Both the position numbers and the translations under genes were made by a program. Shown here in pieces: positions 50,721 through 58,623 of a stretch of 64,000 bases of DNA. Position 1 is the stretch's first letter; each line of letters opens with the position of its first letter. The notes under the pieces are model-generated. The model worked only from the letters and a program-made list of their open reading frames with translations, was not told where the DNA came from and ran no database searches. Origin of the DNA: CAWCHZ01 sp963795555 (GTDB taxonomy: Bacteria > Actinomycetota > Thermoleophilia > Solirubrobacterales > Solirubrobacteraceae); NCBI GenBank assembly GCA_963795555.1, contig CAWCHZ010000002.1, forward strand, positions 930,001-994,000, read 5' to 3'.

Positions 50721-51884
50721 CTAGTCGCCGAGACCGAGCGCCAGGCGACCGAACTGCTCAGCCGCGGCGTCCCAGCTGAGCGCCGCGTGGTGTGACGCGG
50801 CATTGACGTCGCGGTGCAGGCGCGGGATCGGTTGCGAGTCCATGATCCCCCGGGCGCCGCTGGCCGCATAAAGGCGGTTGACAGCCTGCACGCAGAGGGT
50901 GACGGTGAAGGACGCGTCCCGCAGGTAGCGGGCGCGATCGAGGGGCTGGAACGATCCGCCCTCGCTGGCTCGGTCGAGGATCTCCCGGACGTTCGCGCGG
51001 TGCAGCGAGCGGGCCGTGTCGACCTCGGCGGATGCCTCGGCCAGCCGGAGCTGCAGCGGGACGGAGGGCGCGGCCCGGCGTGGACCGGCGCCACTTTGGG
51101 CCCGCGACGTGAACTCATCCACGACGCCCTGCGCCATGCCGATGAGCGGCGCGGCCAACGCCCACTCGAAGAACACCTTCACGGGGGCGCAGTAGCTCGT
51201 GCGCTTGTGCAGCTCCCATCCCGTGCGGTCGCTGTCCCCGGCGTGATTCGGGTCGATCGTGCGGTGCTCGGGAACGAAGACGTCCTGCACGACGACGTCC
51301 TTGCTGCCGGAGCCCCGCAGGCCGGCGGCGAACCACGTGTCCACGATGTCGTAGTCGGCGCGCGGCAGCAGCAGCCAGAGCCTTTCGGCGGAGCCGCCGC
51401 CGCAGGCCACCATCGCCCAGCTCGCCGCGTCGCAGCCGCTCGAGAAGGGCCATCGGCCGGAGACGCGGAAGCCTCCGCGCACGCGTTCGGCCGTGCCGTT
51501 GAACGGATTGACCCCGCTCGAGAGCAGCGTATCCGGGCCGGTGGCGAAGTACTCCTCCTGACAGCGCTCGGGAAAGTGGCCTATCCACCAGTTGTGCGCA
51601 GTCCAGACCGCATAGCACCAGGCCGTGGAGCCGCACCCGCGCCCGAGCTCCCAGGAGACGGCGAACGCCGTGTCGATGTCGACGCCGGCGCCGCCGAAGC
51701 GATCGGGATTGCCGATGCGAATCAGACCGGAGGCAAGCAGGTCCTGGACCGACTCGGGCGGCACCTGACGGAGCTGCTCCGCCCGCGCCGCCCGCTCCTT
51801 CAGCACGGGCACCAGGGCAGAGGCTCGCTGCAGCAGCGCGCCGCGTGGGCTGACGTCGTCTATCGGGCGCGAATCTAACAGCAC
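50721..51884 (-). CDS. Acyl-CoA-dehydrogenase-fold flavin-dependent monooxygenase (HsaA/group D-like)
   Basis: A 387-residue protein with the acyl-CoA dehydrogenase fold: GLIRIGNPDRFGGAGVDIDT, ELGRGCGSTAWCYAVWTAHN and FRVSGRWPFSSGCDAASWAM. The last motif matches the HsaA/HpaB-type two-component hydroxylases. These use reduced flavin from a separate reductase, and the catalytic Glu of true acyl-CoA dehydrogenases is not evident. GTG at 51884. A flavin reductase gene exists only at 39.8 kb. It is likely to hydroxylate an aromatic or amino-sugar-like intermediate. Confidence 0.83.
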   Translation of the reverse strand: MLLDSRPIDDVSPRGALLQRASALVPVLKERAARAEQLRQVPPESVQDLLASGLIRIGNPDRFGGAGVDIDTAFAVSWELGRGCGSTAWCYAVWTAHNWWIGHFPERCQEEYFATGPDTLLSSGVNPFNGTAERVRGGFRVSGRWPFSSGCDAASWAMVACGGGSAERLWLLLPRADYDIVDTWFAAGLRGSGSKDVVVQDVFVPEHRTIDPNHAGDSDRTGWELHKRTSYCAPVKVFFEWALAAPLIGMAQGVVDEFTSRAQSGAGPRRAAPSVPLQLRLAEASAEVDTARSLHRANVREILDRASEGGSFQPLDRARYLRDASFTVTLCVQAVNRLYAASGARGIMDSQPIPRLHRDVNAASHHAALSWDAAAEQFGRLALGLGD

Positions 51885-51912
51885 AGGGCCGCGAATCTAA
51901 CACCACGGGACC
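51869..51912 (-). repeat. 22-bp duplication at the start of the flavin monooxygenase gene
   Basis: gcgaatctaacagcacaggg plus cc (51869-51890) and gcgaatctaacaccacggga plus cc (51891-51912). The copy nearer the gene carries the GTG start (51884); the other carries a second GTG in a different frame. Confidence 0.9.
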
Positions 51913-52029
51913 GGATGGTGTCTAGTGGAATTTTGTAAAACGATTGGGGGTTCCCACGCCGCTGGCGGCGATCGGCGCATGCGTCAACGGACAGTGTTGG
52001 GAGGTGCTGAGGATGGAGGCGCACGACGT

Positions 52030-52821
52030 TCACCCGAGAGCTTCGACGAAGCGATCGCGATGCTCTGCAAACCAGTCCCGGCGGCGATCGAAGCGCGCCT
52101 GCCCCCCCATCAGCTCCCACCTCCTGACGAACGCCGGCTCTCCTCGCTCGACGCGGGGGCGGACGAACTCGCCATGCCGCGCCATCGACTCTTCGATCGC
52201 GCGCACCAGCTCCTCGCGCCCCGGCGCCAACCCATAGCTGTCTGCGACGAGACGGAGACGCCCCACCGGGTCGAACGACTCTCTGTCCGGTACCTGGGCG
52301 TACTCGGGGGCGTCAAGCGGGACGCACAGGCGGGCCATGCTGGCCAGGTCGTAGATCGGTCGGCCAGGCGCAGCGAAGTCGAAGTCCAGCAACGCGACGG
52401 CGACGCCGTCGCGGAACACGACGTTCTCCAAACAGACGTCGTTGTGGCAGATGATGATGCCGCCCTGCGGATCTGCCAACTGCCAACTCCACTGTGCTCC
52501 AGGTGGCGTCTGGAAGCCCTGAGCGGCAGCATGAAACCGGGCCAGCAGCTGCGCTGTCGAGCCCAGGGCCGTGTCGGTCTGGGCCCACGCCGGGAACGGC
52601 CGCACCGGCACGTCACCGGGAATGAACACCAGCCGTGCCCGCCCGTCAGGGTCGATGCCGACCGGCTGGGGCACGCCGTCGAAGCCGGCGTCCCGGACAT
52701 GGCGAAGGAAGCGGTGGACCAGCTCGCTGCGGGCATTCGACGGCCGCAGCACGTAGTTCCCTTCGCGGCTGACCTCCCCGGCATTCGTGACACCCCCGTG
52801 TAGCACCTCGCGCTCGACCAT
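52030..52821 (-). CDS. Second aminoglycoside-phosphotransferase-fold kinase
   Basis: A 263-residue APH-type protein from ATG at 52821; longer frames upstream overlap the nucleotidyltransferase gene and look unreal. It has GGIIICHNDVCLENVVFRDG (HND-x4-N, the catalytic loop), VALLDFDFAAPGRPIYDLAS with the metal Asp, and a C-terminal helical part. HND in place of HGD is a common variant in this family. It lies four bases after the nucleotidyltransferase stop, so both are one transcript. Confidence 0.8.
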   Translation of the reverse strand: MVEREVLHGGVTNAGEVSREGNYVLRPSNARSELVHRFLRHVRDAGFDGVPQPVGIDPDGRARLVFIPGDVPVRPFPAWAQTDTALGSTAQLLARFHAAAQGFQTPPGAQWSWQLADPQGGIIICHNDVCLENVVFRDGVAVALLDFDFAAPGRPIYDLASMARLCVPLDAPEYAQVPDRESFDPVGRLRLVADSYGLAPGREELVRAIEESMARHGEFVRPRVERGEPAFVRRWELMGGQARFDRRRDWFAEHRDRFVEALG

Positions 52822-52825
52822 TGAG

Positions 52826-53836
52826 CTAGAGCACGACGAAATCCATCGTCGCTCGGGACAGCGCAGGACCGAAGAGCAGGCCGCGAAGTCCAGCATTGAT
52901 TTCAACGCCAAGCTCGACAGCGAACTGGAAGAGCATTGACTCTCGTGCCTCGACCGGTCCCAGCGAGCTGAGATGACGTCGGGCTTGCCCATCGTCGATC
53001 AGCTGGATGTACTTGTCGTACGCTTCGAGGACCTGCGCCCCGTGCTCGAGGTCGCCGTAATGGAGGAACGCGTCAGCGATCCGATCCGTCGGAGGCATTC
53101 GCAACTGCTCCTCGAGAAACGACACCATCTCCGCTCGCATGAGCTCCTGACAGCGCAGGACGGCAATCAGTCCGCTCGCATAGAGAAGCTTGCGAGACGT
53201 CCCCAGCTTCGCGAGGAGGGCCGTGCCTGCCGGTCCGCGCTGACGGCTCTTCGCGGCGAAATCGGTTCGCCAGCACCGTGCGATGTCGTTCAAGAAGAAC
53301 CCTGGTGGCCGATAGTTGCAGAATGCGTCCTTGAGGTACTCCTCGAGAAGCTCACGGCAGACGGCGTCATAGTTCCCCTGGCCGGAAACGGCGACCGATT
53401 CGAGCAGGGTGACGAGGCGCCGTGTCAGGTTCGCGTTCGAGTCGGCATCGAGGCCGACGTTGTCGCGAAGCGGCTGAGAGAAGACCGCCCGCTCGAACAC
53501 TCCTCCCCGGTCCGAGCCCTTGAAGCCGCCGGGATCCTTGGCGAACGACTCCGCAACCGCCTCGAGCGACGGCTGCACGACCTCTCGTTCGTTGCCGTGA
53601 ACGAGGACCATGAAGTCGTCGTCGCTGCCCGAGGTGAGCTCCGCTCGACCCCAGGAGCCCATCAGGACGATCGACACGTCGCCGTCAGCTTCGAGTGCAT
53701 TCGCCAGCTCGGCGCGGACGACGATGCGCTCGGCGGTCCTTCGGCGAGCATCCTTCAGGGCGGCCAAGGCACAGCCCGACCGCTCGGACAGGGCCTCGAG
53801 CGCGCTCCGCTCGGACAGGGCCCCGAGCGCGCTCAT
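52826..53836 (-). CDS. Nucleotidyltransferase-domain protein
   Basis: A 336-residue protein. The Pol-beta-type signature is VSIVLMGSWGRAELTSGSDD with DFMVLV (GSxGR...SDxD), about residues 53-80. A DxD pair plus further helices resembles DUF294-like or streptomycin-adenylyltransferase-like enzymes. The N-terminus carries two copies of a nonapeptide (ALxALSERS). ATG at 53836. It may add a nucleotide to a small molecule. First gene of the leftward arm with the second APH kinase. Confidence 0.75.
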   Translation of the reverse strand: MSALGALSERSALEALSERSGCALAALKDARRRTAERIVVRAELANALEADGDVSIVLMGSWGRAELTSGSDDDFMVLVHGNEREVVQPSLEAVAESFAKDPGGFKGSDRGGVFERAVFSQPLRDNVGLDADSNANLTRRLVTLLESVAVSGQGNYDAVCRELLEEYLKDAFCNYRPPGFFLNDIARCWRTDFAAKSRQRGPAGTALLAKLGTSRKLLYASGLIAVLRCQELMRAEMVSFLEEQLRMPPTDRIADAFLHYGDLEHGAQVLEAYDKYIQLIDDGQARRHLSSLGPVEARESMLFQFAVELGVEINAGLRGLLFGPALSRATMDFVVL

Positions 53837-53862
53837 TCGGACACGGTCTCGAGCGCGCCCAT
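53781..53862 (-). repeat. 27-bp triplication at the start of the nucleotidyltransferase gene, with mini-ORF
   Basis: Two near-identical 27-bp units (53781-53807, 53808-53834) code the repeated nonapeptide. A third, degenerate unit upstream holds an ATG at 53862 that reads MGALETVSE then TGA; this stop (53833-53835) overlaps the gene's ATG (53834-53836) as ATGA. Confidence 0.9.
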
Positions 53863-53896
53863 GCCGGCGGGCCAGCCGTGAGGATCGAGCGAGGAC

Positions 53897-53926
53897 TTGA
53901 CAGCCACCAGCGCTACATCCTATAGA
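53897..53926 (+). promoter_or_regulatory. Near-consensus sigma-70 promoter of the rightward arm
   Basis: TTGACA (53897-53902), 18-bp spacer, TATAGA (53921-53926). It points right, toward the PLP enzyme at 54380, and would give a leader of about 445 nt. The leader holds a hairpin, a repeat-rich reading frame and the coupled start of the first enzyme. Confidence 0.7.
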
Positions 53927-54030
53927 TATCCAAAGATTGGCTTAGCCATAGTTGGTAAGCTATGCTGCCACAGCCGTAGCCAGACTGGCAAGGGCACAAG
54001 GCCATTTGGCTAGATGACGGAGTATTGCGC

Positions 54031-54055
54031 GGCGGATCGTCTCAGGCGATCCGCC
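54031..54055 (+). promoter_or_regulatory. Hairpin in the leader of the rightward arm
   Basis: Perfect 9-bp stem GGCGGATCG / CGATCCGCC with a 7-nt loop, about 100 nt after the predicted transcription start and just before the first ATG (54060). No T-tract follows, so an attenuator or binding site is as likely as a terminator. Confidence 0.5.
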
Positions 54056-54059
54056 CAGC

Positions 54060-54383
54060 ATGTGCTGCCGGAGCCGGGTAAGCGGGGAGAAGCGGGATGA
54101 CCAAATGCGGATAGGGACGCTTGCGTCGCAGGAGCGCCGGCCACAGCGCACACCGGCGGCTCGGCGGCTGGCCCGCGTGCCTCGGCTGGCCCGCGTACCT
54201 CGGTTGGCCCGCGTACCTCGGTTGGCCCGCGTGCCTCGGTTGGCCCGCGTACCAGCGGTGCACGAGCTGATGGCCGACGGCGCGCTGATCGCGACCCCCG
54301 ACGTCCGCAAGCAGTTTGGAAACGACGCCAAGCCGGTGCTCGACAAGGCCTCGATCGCCGTCTTGCCGGCATCAACACGATGA
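54060..54383 (+). CDS. Uncharacterised repeat-containing reading frame coupled to the PLP enzyme
   Basis: An open frame of 107 codons whose TGA overlaps the ATG of the PLP enzyme (ATGA). Residues 1-33 are Arg-rich, residues 36-65 are five RLARVP hexapeptides from an 18-bp DNA repeat, and residues 66-107 (VHELMADGALIATPDVRKQF, GNDAKPVLDKASIAVLPAST) look like ordinary protein but match nothing I know. It may be a real leader protein, the remnant of an upstream gene, or a translational lead-in. An internal ATG at 54105 is an alternative start. Confidence 0.4.
   Translation: MCCRSRVSGEKRDDQMRIGTLASQERRPQRTPAARRLARVPRLARVPRLARVPRLARVPRLARVPAVHELMADGALIATPDVRKQFGNDAKPVLDKASIAVLPASTR
54169..54252 (+). 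repeat. 18-bp tandem repeat upstream of the PLP enzyme
   Basis: About 4.7 copies of ttggcccgcgtacctcgg with scattered G/A and C/T changes. The period keeps frame and encodes RLARVP. Confidence 0.95.
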
Positions 54384-55558
54384 AAGACTCGACTTTCGTC
54401 GTCCACCCGCCCCACGTGTCGGTTCCGCACGACAACCGTGCGCTGGTGGCGCCCATCTATCAGTCGGCGAAGTTCACCTTTGACAGCGTGGCCGAAACAC
54501 AGCGCCACCTGCAAGGTGAGCGCGACGGCTTTTGGTACTCGCGCAAGACGAATCCCACGTTACGGCAATTGGAGCTGACGCTGGCAAGGCTTCAGGGTCG
54601 CAAGGCATGCCTGCTGACTGCATCCGGACTCGCGGCGGTCAACCTGACGATATTAGCACTGTGCAAGCAGGGCGATCACGTGATCTGCTTCGCAGAGATG
54701 TATCCACAGACGCGGCGCATGCTGCGTCAGGTGTTGGAGCGTTACGGCGTGCGTCACTCGCTGCTGTCGATCGACGACGTCGACGGCATCGCCCGCACCC
54801 TGGCCACCACTCCCACCCGCCTGGTGGTATTCGAAAGTCCCACCAACCCCATCCTCAAGGTTGCTGACATCTCGCGCATTACGACACTTGCCAAGGAGCA
54901 TGGTGCCGTGACGATGCTCGACAACACGCTGGCAGGCGTGCACAACCACGGGCAGTTCGATGTCGACGTGTTCGTGCACAGCCTGACCAAGTACATAGCG
55001 GGTCACGGCGATGTGCTCGGCGGCGCGGTGATCGCGGATCACACAATCATCGATGCGCTGCGTACCGACATGGCCACACTCGGCGCAACGCTCGATGCTC
55101 ATGCGGCGTTCCTGATACAGCGTGGACTGAAGACCTATCCCCTGCGCTTCGAACGTCAGTGCCAGAACGCCATGACCATAGCCAACTACCTCGCGTCCAG
55201 ACCAGAGATCTCGGCGCTGCGCTATCCGGGGCTGAGATCTCACCCACAGCATGAGCTGGCGCGCGCGCAGCAACACGACTTTGGCTCGATAATCGCGTTC
55301 GATCTCGCGCATGGTCCGCAGGCGGCAAAGCATTTTGCCGAGGCGCTGCGTTTTTTCTCGATCAGTGTGAGCCTGGGCTCAACCGAATCGCTCGTACTAC
55401 CGCCTCAGCTCCTGCAGCCACGCGATTTCACCGCGCGGCAACTGGCGTGGTCGACCATCACGCGATCAACCGTGCGCATGTCGGTGGGGATAGAAGACGG
55501 CGAGGATCTCGTCAGCGATATCGACCAAGCGCTGGGCGCCGCCAGCGCTTGCGGGTAA
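54380..55558 (+). CDS. PLP-dependent trans-sulfuration enzyme (cystathionine gamma-synthase/lyase family)
   Basis: A 392-residue fold-type I PLP enzyme of the Cys/Met family. It has RALVAPIYQSAKFTF, YSRKTNPTLRQLELTLARLQ (the Y.R..NPT motif binding PLP phosphate of the partner subunit), LLTASGLAAVNLTIL, VVFESPTNPILKVAD, and the Schiff-base Lys in VFVHSLTKYIAGHGDVLGG. It performs gamma- or beta-elimination/replacement on an activated amino acid. In this locus it could build or cleave a side chain instead of serving methionine synthesis. Lower GC than the window average. Confidence 0.85.
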   Translation: MKDSTFVVHPPHVSVPHDNRALVAPIYQSAKFTFDSVAETQRHLQGERDGFWYSRKTNPTLRQLELTLARLQGRKACLLTASGLAAVNLTILALCKQGDHVICFAEMYPQTRRMLRQVLERYGVRHSLLSIDDVDGIARTLATTPTRLVVFESPTNPILKVADISRITTLAKEHGAVTMLDNTLAGVHNHGQFDVDVFVHSLTKYIAGHGDVLGGAVIADHTIIDALRTDMATLGATLDAHAAFLIQRGLKTYPLRFERQCQNAMTIANYLASRPEISALRYPGLRSHPQHELARAQQHDFGSIIAFDLAHGPQAAKHFAEALRFFSISVSLGSTESLVLPPQLLQPRDFTARQLAWSTITRSTVRMSVGIEDGEDLVSDIDQALGAASACG

Positions 55559-55577
55559 TAGCAGGGTTGGAAGAGCA

Positions 55578-57017
55578 ATGAAATCCGTGAAGGTCCGCCA
55601 GGACGAGTCCTACTGGGAACGGGCTTGTCATTTCTTCCGCACTTCAGGCGGTGCTGACTCAGCGGGAAGCTATCTGCTTCACAACAAGAACGGCAAGACC
55701 GTCAAGATCGGCATCATGTGCAAGCAAGTTGCGGTGTCGATTGACGACGGGCACTTCAGCTATGTCGAGGATGGTCAGCGCGCCGTCGCCAGCCCGCAAT
55801 CCGACGGTCCGACCTTCAAGCGCGTCGAGAGGCTCTGGAACCGGGATGCGCCGTGTTTCTTTCTCGTGAGTCCTGATATTCGTCGGCGGTTCGTTGACAA
55901 GAGCCTTCCACAGATACTGCTGATGCAGCCGGCCTTGGAGCTCAGCTTCTCGCCCGCGCAAAGCGACGGGCAGATCAGCTACGCGCAGGACGTTACCAGC
56001 GAGCAGCAGGGGGCCGCCATGCTGCGTGCCGCCACGGAGAAGCGGACCTCGATGGAGGTGCCGGTGTCCATGGAGAAGCGAACCTCCACTGAGAAGCCGC
56101 TTTCGGTCGAGAGCACGCTCGCAGACCAGCCGCATGACTCTGACGAGCCAAGGTCATTCTCTGAGCTGGCTGCCGGCTGGGTGCCCGCCGAGGCCGACGA
56201 GAGCTTCTTGACGAGACTCGCGACCGCCATAAACGTCCTACAGGATTACCCAGACGGAAAGCTGACTCTAACCCGAGCCTATGAGCGCAGGCTGGCTGCC
56301 AAGTACTGTCCGTTCACATTATACGAGCTGCATGCTCGGACAAACGGTGACTACGCGTGCAGCCATTTCGTGCATGTCCGGGAAGGTGTTGTCTCTTTGG
56401 GCACGAGCCCCGAAAATGTATTCGAGATCAATGATGGGACAGTGACGGTCGACGTTGTGGCAGGGACTTGTAAGTCTAACGACAGCTACGACTATGTGGC
56501 TCAGGAGCTGTACGAGAACCCAAAGCAGATCAAGGAGCACAAATCGTCGCTCCTCAATCGCCAGAATCGCGTCAGGGCCTTCTGCAAAGAGGGGTCGATT
56601 CGCGTGGCTCAGGACATGCAGATCAAGGTACTTCGCAACGTTTGCCATCTACACTCCGTGTTCACGGGCGAGCTGTTGCCCGACGTCACCATCTTTGACC
56701 TGCTGGAGAACATCTTTCCCTTGCTCGGCGCGCGGCCAAAGGAGCTGCTCGCCATTGCCGATGTAGAAGCGGCGCCCCACCGCTTTTACGGTGGCGTCGT
56801 GGGATACCTGTACCGTGACCGTGGCGGCTGCTTTCTGAACATCCGCAACGTGCTGCTCGACAACGATGTTATTCATGCGAAGGTCGGTACTGGCGTAATC
56901 CGAGAATCGGACTCGTATAACGAACTGTTGGAGACTAGAAATAAGTTGTCTGGTGTGCTGGAGGCAGTACACCGGTGGGAGCAATCCGGTCCCGGCGATT
57001 GTGGATCGGACTCCTGA
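55578..57017 (+). CDS. Chorismate-utilising enzyme (salicylate/isochorismate synthase-like, TrpE/MbtI superfamily)
   Basis: A 479-residue protein; the C-terminal 260 residues are the chorismate-binding domain. Motifs: GKLTLTRAYERRL with the Lys that acts as water-activating base in MbtI/EntC, LGTSPENVFEI, VDVVAGTCKS, YENPKQIKEHKSSLLNRQNR (Mg-site Glu in KEH), CHLHSVFTGEL, HRFYGGVVGYLY and VGTGVIRESDSYNELLETRN (second Mg-site Glu). The TrpE/PabB DLxRND motif is absent and the Gln of ammonia-using enzymes is not seen, favouring isochorismate or salicylate. Residues 1-200 are divergent with an internal EKRTS repeat. Confidence 0.78.
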   Translation: MKSVKVRQDESYWERACHFFRTSGGADSAGSYLLHNKNGKTVKIGIMCKQVAVSIDDGHFSYVEDGQRAVASPQSDGPTFKRVERLWNRDAPCFFLVSPDIRRRFVDKSLPQILLMQPALELSFSPAQSDGQISYAQDVTSEQQGAAMLRAATEKRTSMEVPVSMEKRTSTEKPLSVESTLADQPHDSDEPRSFSELAAGWVPAEADESFLTRLATAINVLQDYPDGKLTLTRAYERRLAAKYCPFTLYELHARTNGDYACSHFVHVREGVVSLGTSPENVFEINDGTVTVDVVAGTCKSNDSYDYVAQELYENPKQIKEHKSSLLNRQNRVRAFCKEGSIRVAQDMQIKVLRNVCHLHSVFTGELLPDVTIFDLLENIFPLLGARPKELLAIADVEAAPHRFYGGVVGYLYRDRGGCFLNIRNVLLDNDVIHAKVGTGVIRESDSYNELLETRNKLSGVLEAVHRWEQSGPGDCGSDS

Positions 57018-57156
57018 TAAAAACGGTCCTGAAGGGTGGGGTGGATCTTCGGTCTAGACGGTGGTGGCGTTTTCGGATCCTTGGGCGGGGGATGCCGCGG
57101 ATCCGTAGGCAGGAGGGCTCGGATCCTTGGCAGGAGGAAATAGTGGGGGGACACAA

Positions 57157-58623
57157 ATGTCAGAGACGTTGCTAGAAGGGGCTCTCGCACTGGATGGTGG
57201 TGAGAGAACCCGAACGACAGAATGGCCGACATACGACAAGGCGTACGTCGACCTGAGCGAGGGCGACGAAGCCGCCGCCCTGCGAGCTGTCAAAAGCCGG
57301 CGCCTCTTTAGATATGACAACAGGCCGCACGGCGAGACAGAGGTCGGGCAGCTCGAACGCGAGCTTGCGGACTTCTTCGACGCACGCTACGCATTGGCCT
57401 GCTCGAGCGGCACCACTGCCCTGGCACTCGCTCTCTTCAGCATCGGCATCCGGCCAGGCGACGCGGTCGCATGCCCGGCTTTCACGTTCGCCGCAACTCC
57501 CAGCTCGATCATCCTTGCCGGAGCGACGCCTCTGATAATTGAAGTCGATGAGGATCTCAATATGGATCCGGCCGACTTGCGGGCAAAGCTCACACCGCAG
57601 GTAAAGGCGATAATCGCCGTACACATGCGCGGCTTCGCATGTGATATCGAGCGCCTGGTCAGCATCGCCGATGCACATGGCGTGCCGCTGATCGAAGATG
57701 CCGTGCCCGCGCTCGGAGTCAGCCTGGCAGGACGCAAGCTGGGCACGTTTGGCAAAGCTGGTGCGTTCAGCACGCAATCCGACAAGAGCCTGAATACCGG
57801 AGAGGGTGGCTTCCTCCTCACATCCGACCGCGATCTCTTCGAGCGCGCGGTCGTCCTCTCTGGAGCATATGAACAGCAGCTCAGGCGGCACACCCAGCCC
57901 TCCCTCCCCACGATCTCGGATCTGACGCTGCCCATCTTCAGCTTCCGCTTGGATGAGATCCGCGGCGCGATGGCTCGACACCAGCTCGCCGGTCTGGCAA
58001 CGCGGGTGGACACATTCCAGGCGAATTACCGATATGTCGCGTCGCGCGTCGGCGCCTTGGAGCCGATACGCCTGCGTCAACCGATCGCGGAGAACGCATT
58101 CCTGGGCGAGTCGCTGATCTTCCGGCTGCCCGGCGCTGGCGCTGAGCAGGTCAGCTGGTTTGTGCGGGCGCTCAACGCTGAAGGGATCGACGCCCGGGGC
58201 TTGGGCGATGACGCCAGCGTGAATGTCCGGTGCTTCTGGAACTGGAGATTTGCATTTCCAGGGGCAGCTCAGGACGAAATCGTCAACCGTTACGCGAGGA
58301 GCGCAACGCTTCTCAAAGAGACGATCGACATCCCAATGTCGATGACGCTGACGAAGGCGGACTGTGACGACCTCGTTACGGCAATGACAAAGATCTGCAG
58401 AGCGTACACAAGGCGGGGCCTGAGCACGCCTAACGGAAGGGTTGGCCTGGAGGTCGTGGAGACAAAGGCCGTCGAGGCAGAGGCTGTCGAGGCGGAGGCT
58501 GTGAAGGCGGAGGCTGTGAAGGCGGAGGCTGTGAAGGCGGAGGCTGTGAAGGCGGAGGCTGTGAAGGCGGAGGCTGTGAAGGCGGAGGCTGTGAAGGCCG
58601 GCAACTGGGGCAACAGGCGATGA
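57157..58623 (+). CDS. DegT/DnrJ/EryC1/StrS family aminotransferase with repeat tail
   Basis: A 488-residue PLP enzyme from ATG at 57157. It has YALACSSGTTALALALFSIG, DAVACPAFTFAATPSSIILA, PLIIEVDEDLNMDPADL, IEDAVPALGV (PLP-ring Asp) and FSTQSDKSLNTGEGGFLL with the Schiff-base Lys. These enzymes transaminate keto-sugars or make 3-amino-5-hydroxybenzoate-type aromatics. The domain ends near 430; the rest is a low-complexity VKAEA repeat tail. The stop overlaps the amidohydrolase ATG. A 139-bp gap upstream holds three ggatccttgg-like repeats and a good ribosome site. Confidence 0.88.
   Translation: MSETLLEGALALDGGERTRTTEWPTYDKAYVDLSEGDEAAALRAVKSRRLFRYDNRPHGETEVGQLERELADFFDARYALACSSGTTALALALFSIGIRPGDAVACPAFTFAATPSSIILAGATPLIIEVDEDLNMDPADLRAKLTPQVKAIIAVHMRGFACDIERLVSIADAHGVPLIEDAVPALGVSLAGRKLGTFGKAGAFSTQSDKSLNTGEGGFLLTSDRDLFERAVVLSGAYEQQLRRHTQPSLPTISDLTLPIFSFRLDEIRGAMARHQLAGLATRVDTFQANYRYVASRVGALEPIRLRQPIAENAFLGESLIFRLPGAGAEQVSWFVRALNAEGIDARGLGDDASVNVRCFWNWRFAFPGAAQDEIVNRYARSATLLKETIDIPMSMTLTKADCDDLVTAMTKICRAYTRRGLSTPNGRVGLEVVETKAVEAEAVEAEAVKAEAVKAEAVKAEAVKAEAVKAEAVKAEAVKAGNWGNRR
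58471..58599 (+). repeat. 15-bp tandem repeat at the 3' end of the DegT aminotransferase
   Basis: Eight full 15-bp units (two gtcgaggcVgaggct, six identical gtgaaggcggaggct) and one partial unit encode (V-E/K-AEA)n. The six identical copies (58501-58590) indicate recent expansion. It is an alternating Lys/Glu helix-former. Confidence 0.95.

Noticed and set aside
54060..54383. RiPP precursor peptide ahead of the PLP enzyme
   Set aside because: No RiPP-maturing enzymes (YcaO, lanthipeptide synthase, radical SAM with SPASM) occur in the window, and the frame lacks a Cys/Ser/Thr-rich core.
54169..58599. Tandem repeats at 54.2 and 58.5 kb as a CRISPR array
   Set aside because: Units are 15-18 bp, contiguous, without unique spacers, and keep a reading frame; no cas genes are present.
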